A stretch of DNA of 6,910 nt from Alphaproteobacteria bacterium (lineage in GTDB: Bacteria > Pseudomonadota > Alphaproteobacteria > ATCC43930 > CGMCC-115725), in the NCBI GenBank assembly GCA_030039975.1, contig JASHUO010000773.1, positions 1 through 6,910 on the forward strand, written 5' to 3'. The translations under genes were made by a program, and so were the position numbers. The number at the start of each line of letters is the position of its first letter. The first letter of the stretch is position 1. The notes beneath the pieces were generated by a model. That model was not told the origin of the DNA, searched no databases, and saw only the letters and a program-made list of their open reading frames with translations. This document shows positions 5,123 through 6,910 of the stretch, piece by piece.

Positions 5123-6910
5123 GACCGCCGCCGCGACCGGGTCTGCGCCTCGTTGCGGCGCGCGAGATCCGCTTCTTCCGCCGCGATACCGCCGGATTCT
5201 TCCTCATCATCGTGGTGCCGCTGCTCGCTTTTGCGGTGCTCGGCTGGACGTTCAGCGGCGCCGTCGTGCGTGGGCTCGACCTCGTCGTCGTCGATATGGA
5301 CCGTTCCACCACCTCGACCGAGATCGTTCAGACGATCGCCGCGGCGCCGGGGCTGCGCGTTGCCGAGCGTGCCGCTACCTTGACCGCGGCGACCCAAGCG
5401 ATCCGTTCCGGCCGCGCCATCGCTGCGGTCTACATCCCGCCCCAATTCGAGCATGATTTGATGGCCGGCCGCCGGCCGCAGATCATCGCCTTCTACAACG
5501 AACAATATTTCACGCCGGGAAACATAGCGTCGAGCGGCTTGCGCGCGGCGATCTCCGCCGCGACCTCGGACCTGTCGCCGCTGCGCGAGGTTCGCCTGCA
5601 GCCGATCGGCAGCGGACCGCTCACGGTCCAGCAATACGTCCTGACCAACCCCGCGCTCAACTATGCCGGCTTTCTCCTGCGCGCCGTGATGCCCACGACG
5701 CTCCATGTCGTGATCGCGATCGCGGCCTGCTACGCCGTCGGCACCGAATTCTCGCGGCGCAGCCGGCGGGCGTGGCTGCGTTGCGCCGGCGGCAGCGCGC
5801 TCACCGCGCTTCTCGGCAAGCTGGCGCCGCTCTTCGCCGCTTTCTTCCTGCTGCTGGCGATCGACGCGCTGATCCTGCACGCCGGATTCGGGCTTTCCTA
5901 TCGCGGCGACGTCTTCATGATCATCGTCGCGGCGATGCTCTTCGTCGTCGCCTACCTGTCGCTGGCGTCGCTGGTGGAATTGCTGGTCCGCGATCTTCCG
6001 CTCGGCCTCAGCATCAACGCGATCATCGCCTCGCCGGCCTTCGGTTTTGCCGGGGTCGGGCTTCCCGTGCTGGCGATGAACGGGTTTGCGCGCGGCTGGG
6101 GCGCCGCGCTGCCGCTGCGCTGGTATCTGCAGATCCTGTCCGACCAGGCCGCGCGCGGCTCGCCGGTTCATGCGTCGGCAACGCCTTTCGCGATCCTCGC
6201 GGCGATGGCGCTCGGGCTGTTTTGCCTCGCCTGGCTGCGCTTGCGGTTGATGTCGTCCGGCCACCGCGAAAGCGAACCGCCGATGGTGCGCGATGCGCCG
6301 GGGGTGGGCCTCGGCGCCGCCTTTGCCGGCGAGTGGCGCCGCGTGCTGGCCGATCGCAGCGTCTTCAGCCTCTTGATCATCGCGCCGGTGTTCTACGGCA
6401 TCTTCTATCCGCAGCCCTATCTCGGTCAGCTCGTCCGCAAGATCCCGATCGCCGTCGTCGATGACGATCGCACCCCGTTGAGCCGGCGCCTCATCCAGAC
6501 CCTCGATGCCGATGAGGCGATTTCCGTCGCGGTTCGCGCCCCGGCGCTCGACGTGGCACAGCAGGCGCTGTTCGATCGCCGCGTCTTCGGCATCCTCGAC
6601 ATTCCCCGCGGCACCGAGCACGACGTGTTGAAAGGCGACGAGGCCCGGCTGCCGGCTTATGTCGATTCCGCCTATTTCCTGGTGTTCAATCGCACCTTGG
6701 AGGGCATCGTCGAAAGCGCCGAAGACGTCAATATCGCCGATGCCGCGCATGGGCTGCGGCCGGACAGCGCCCTCGCCCGGCTTGCGCTCGCGGCGCTGAG
6801 CCCGGTCGAGCTGCTGATGGAGCCGCTCTACAACCCGACCGGCGGCTATGCGAGCTATGTCGTGCCGGCCGCCTTCGTGCTGATCATTCAGCAGACCTTG
6901 CTGATGGGGG
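5119..6910 (+). CDS. Tandem-fused double ABC-2 type permease (partial, 3' end outside window)
   Basis: I translated the frame from ATG at 5119, which overlaps the adaptor stop, and found 597 codons without a stop up to the right edge. The protein holds two copies of the ABC-2 (YhhJ/YbhS-like) permease fold, each with a large periplasmic loop between its first two helices. Copy 1: cytoplasmic start with RFFRRD (18-23), helix at about 25-46, periplasmic domain 47-185, then helices at about 186-208, 235-255, 264-288, 295-320 and 354-376. Copy 2: linker 378-400, EWRRVLADR (405-413), helix 414-430, periplasmic domain 431-577, and a second helix from about 580 to the edge. Repeat evidence: VVDMDRS (57-63) matches VVDDDRT (446-452), QT 71-72 matches QT 460-461 and YF 130-131 matches YF 519-520, all offset by 389; TNPALNYAGF (176-185) pairs with YNPTGGYASY (571-580). 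A full product near 770 aa is expected. It contains no Walker motifs, so energy must come from a separate ATPase or another source. Role as an exporter with the adaptor is inferred from context. Confidence 0.92.
   Translation, partial: MRPPPRPGLRLVAAREIRFFRRDTAGFFLIIVVPLLAFAVLGWTFSGAVVRGLDLVVVDMDRSTTSTEIVQTIAAAPGLRVAERAATLTAATQAIRSGRAIAAVYIPPQFEHDLMAGRRPQIIAFYNEQYFTPGNIASSGLRAAISAATSDLSPLREVRLQPIGSGPLTVQQYVLTNPALNYAGFLLRAVMPTTLHVVIAIAACYAVGTEFSRRSRRAWLRCAGGSALTALLGKLAPLFAAFFLLLAIDALILHAGFGLSYRGDVFMIIVAAMLFVVAYLSLASLVELLVRDLPLGLSINAIIASPAFGFAGVGLPVLAMNGFARGWGAALPLRWYLQILSDQAARGSPVHASATPFAILAAMALGLFCLAWLRLRLMSSGHRESEPPMVRDAPGVGLGAAFAGEWRRVLADRSVFSLLIIAPVFYGIFYPQPYLGQLVRKIPIAVVDDDRTPLSRRLIQTLDADEAISVAVRAPALDVAQQALFDRRVFGILDIPRGTEHDVLKGDEARLPAYVDSAYFLVFNRTLEGIVESAEDVNIADAAHGLRPDSALARLALAALSPVELLMEPLYNPTGGYASYVVPAAFVLIIQQTLLMG

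Noticed and set aside
5772..6464. 230-codon plus-strand frame inside the permease
   Set aside because: It is an out-of-frame shadow, Arg/Ala-rich; the permease frame is continuous through it with membrane helices.
5092..6750. 552-codon open frame on the minus strand
   Set aside because: It is antisense to the clearly homologous permease. The translation is dominated by Arg, Asp, Glu and His of low complexity and lacks a family motif, so it is a codon-bias shadow.

Overview
The window is GC-rich DNA (about two thirds G+C by eye) with tightly packed genes, 4-base ATGA overlaps and strong purine-rich ribosome binding sites. The gene families and codon use fit a proteobacterium, most likely an alphaproteobacterium. 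That placement is an inference from style, not from a marker gene. I see no RNA gene, insertion sequence, CRISPR array or attachment site. The only sizeable gap is the 188-base divergent intergenic region at 2426-2613.

Left block, minus strand (1-2425): a secreted solute-binding protein of the branched-chain amino acid (LivK-like) ABC family is followed by a LeuC-type [4Fe-4S] dehydratase large subunit, which overlaps it by 4 bases and runs off the left edge of the window. The expected small subunit (LeuD-like) would lie outside the window. Coupling to a binding protein, with none of the usual leucine-biosynthesis neighbours in view, suggests a catabolic paralogue rather than housekeeping leucine synthesis.

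Middle, plus strand (2614-3996): an MmgE/PrpD-family protein (2-methylcitrate dehydratase / cis-aconitate decarboxylase superfamily) is transcribed divergently from the binding protein. The shared intergenic region carries a perfect 9-base inverted repeat with a smaller dyad nested almost concentrically inside it, a plausible operator. Binding protein, LeuC-like hydro-lyase and MmgE/PrpD protein together look like an uptake-and-breakdown module for a hydroxy- or polycarboxylic acid. The substrate is not readable from the sequence.

Right block, plus strand (4043-6910): a HlyD/YhiI-type periplasmic adaptor overlaps by 4 bases a very long ABC-2 type permease. The permease starts at 5119, is open to the right edge (597 codons seen) and contains two homologous permease modules in tandem, spaced 389 residues apart. 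No ATP-binding subunit lies between adaptor and permease, where related systems often carry one. This fused double permease next to an adaptor without a visible ATPase is the most unusual item here. It is probably an export or efflux machine working with an outer-membrane channel, and whether an ATPase follows beyond 6910 cannot be seen.
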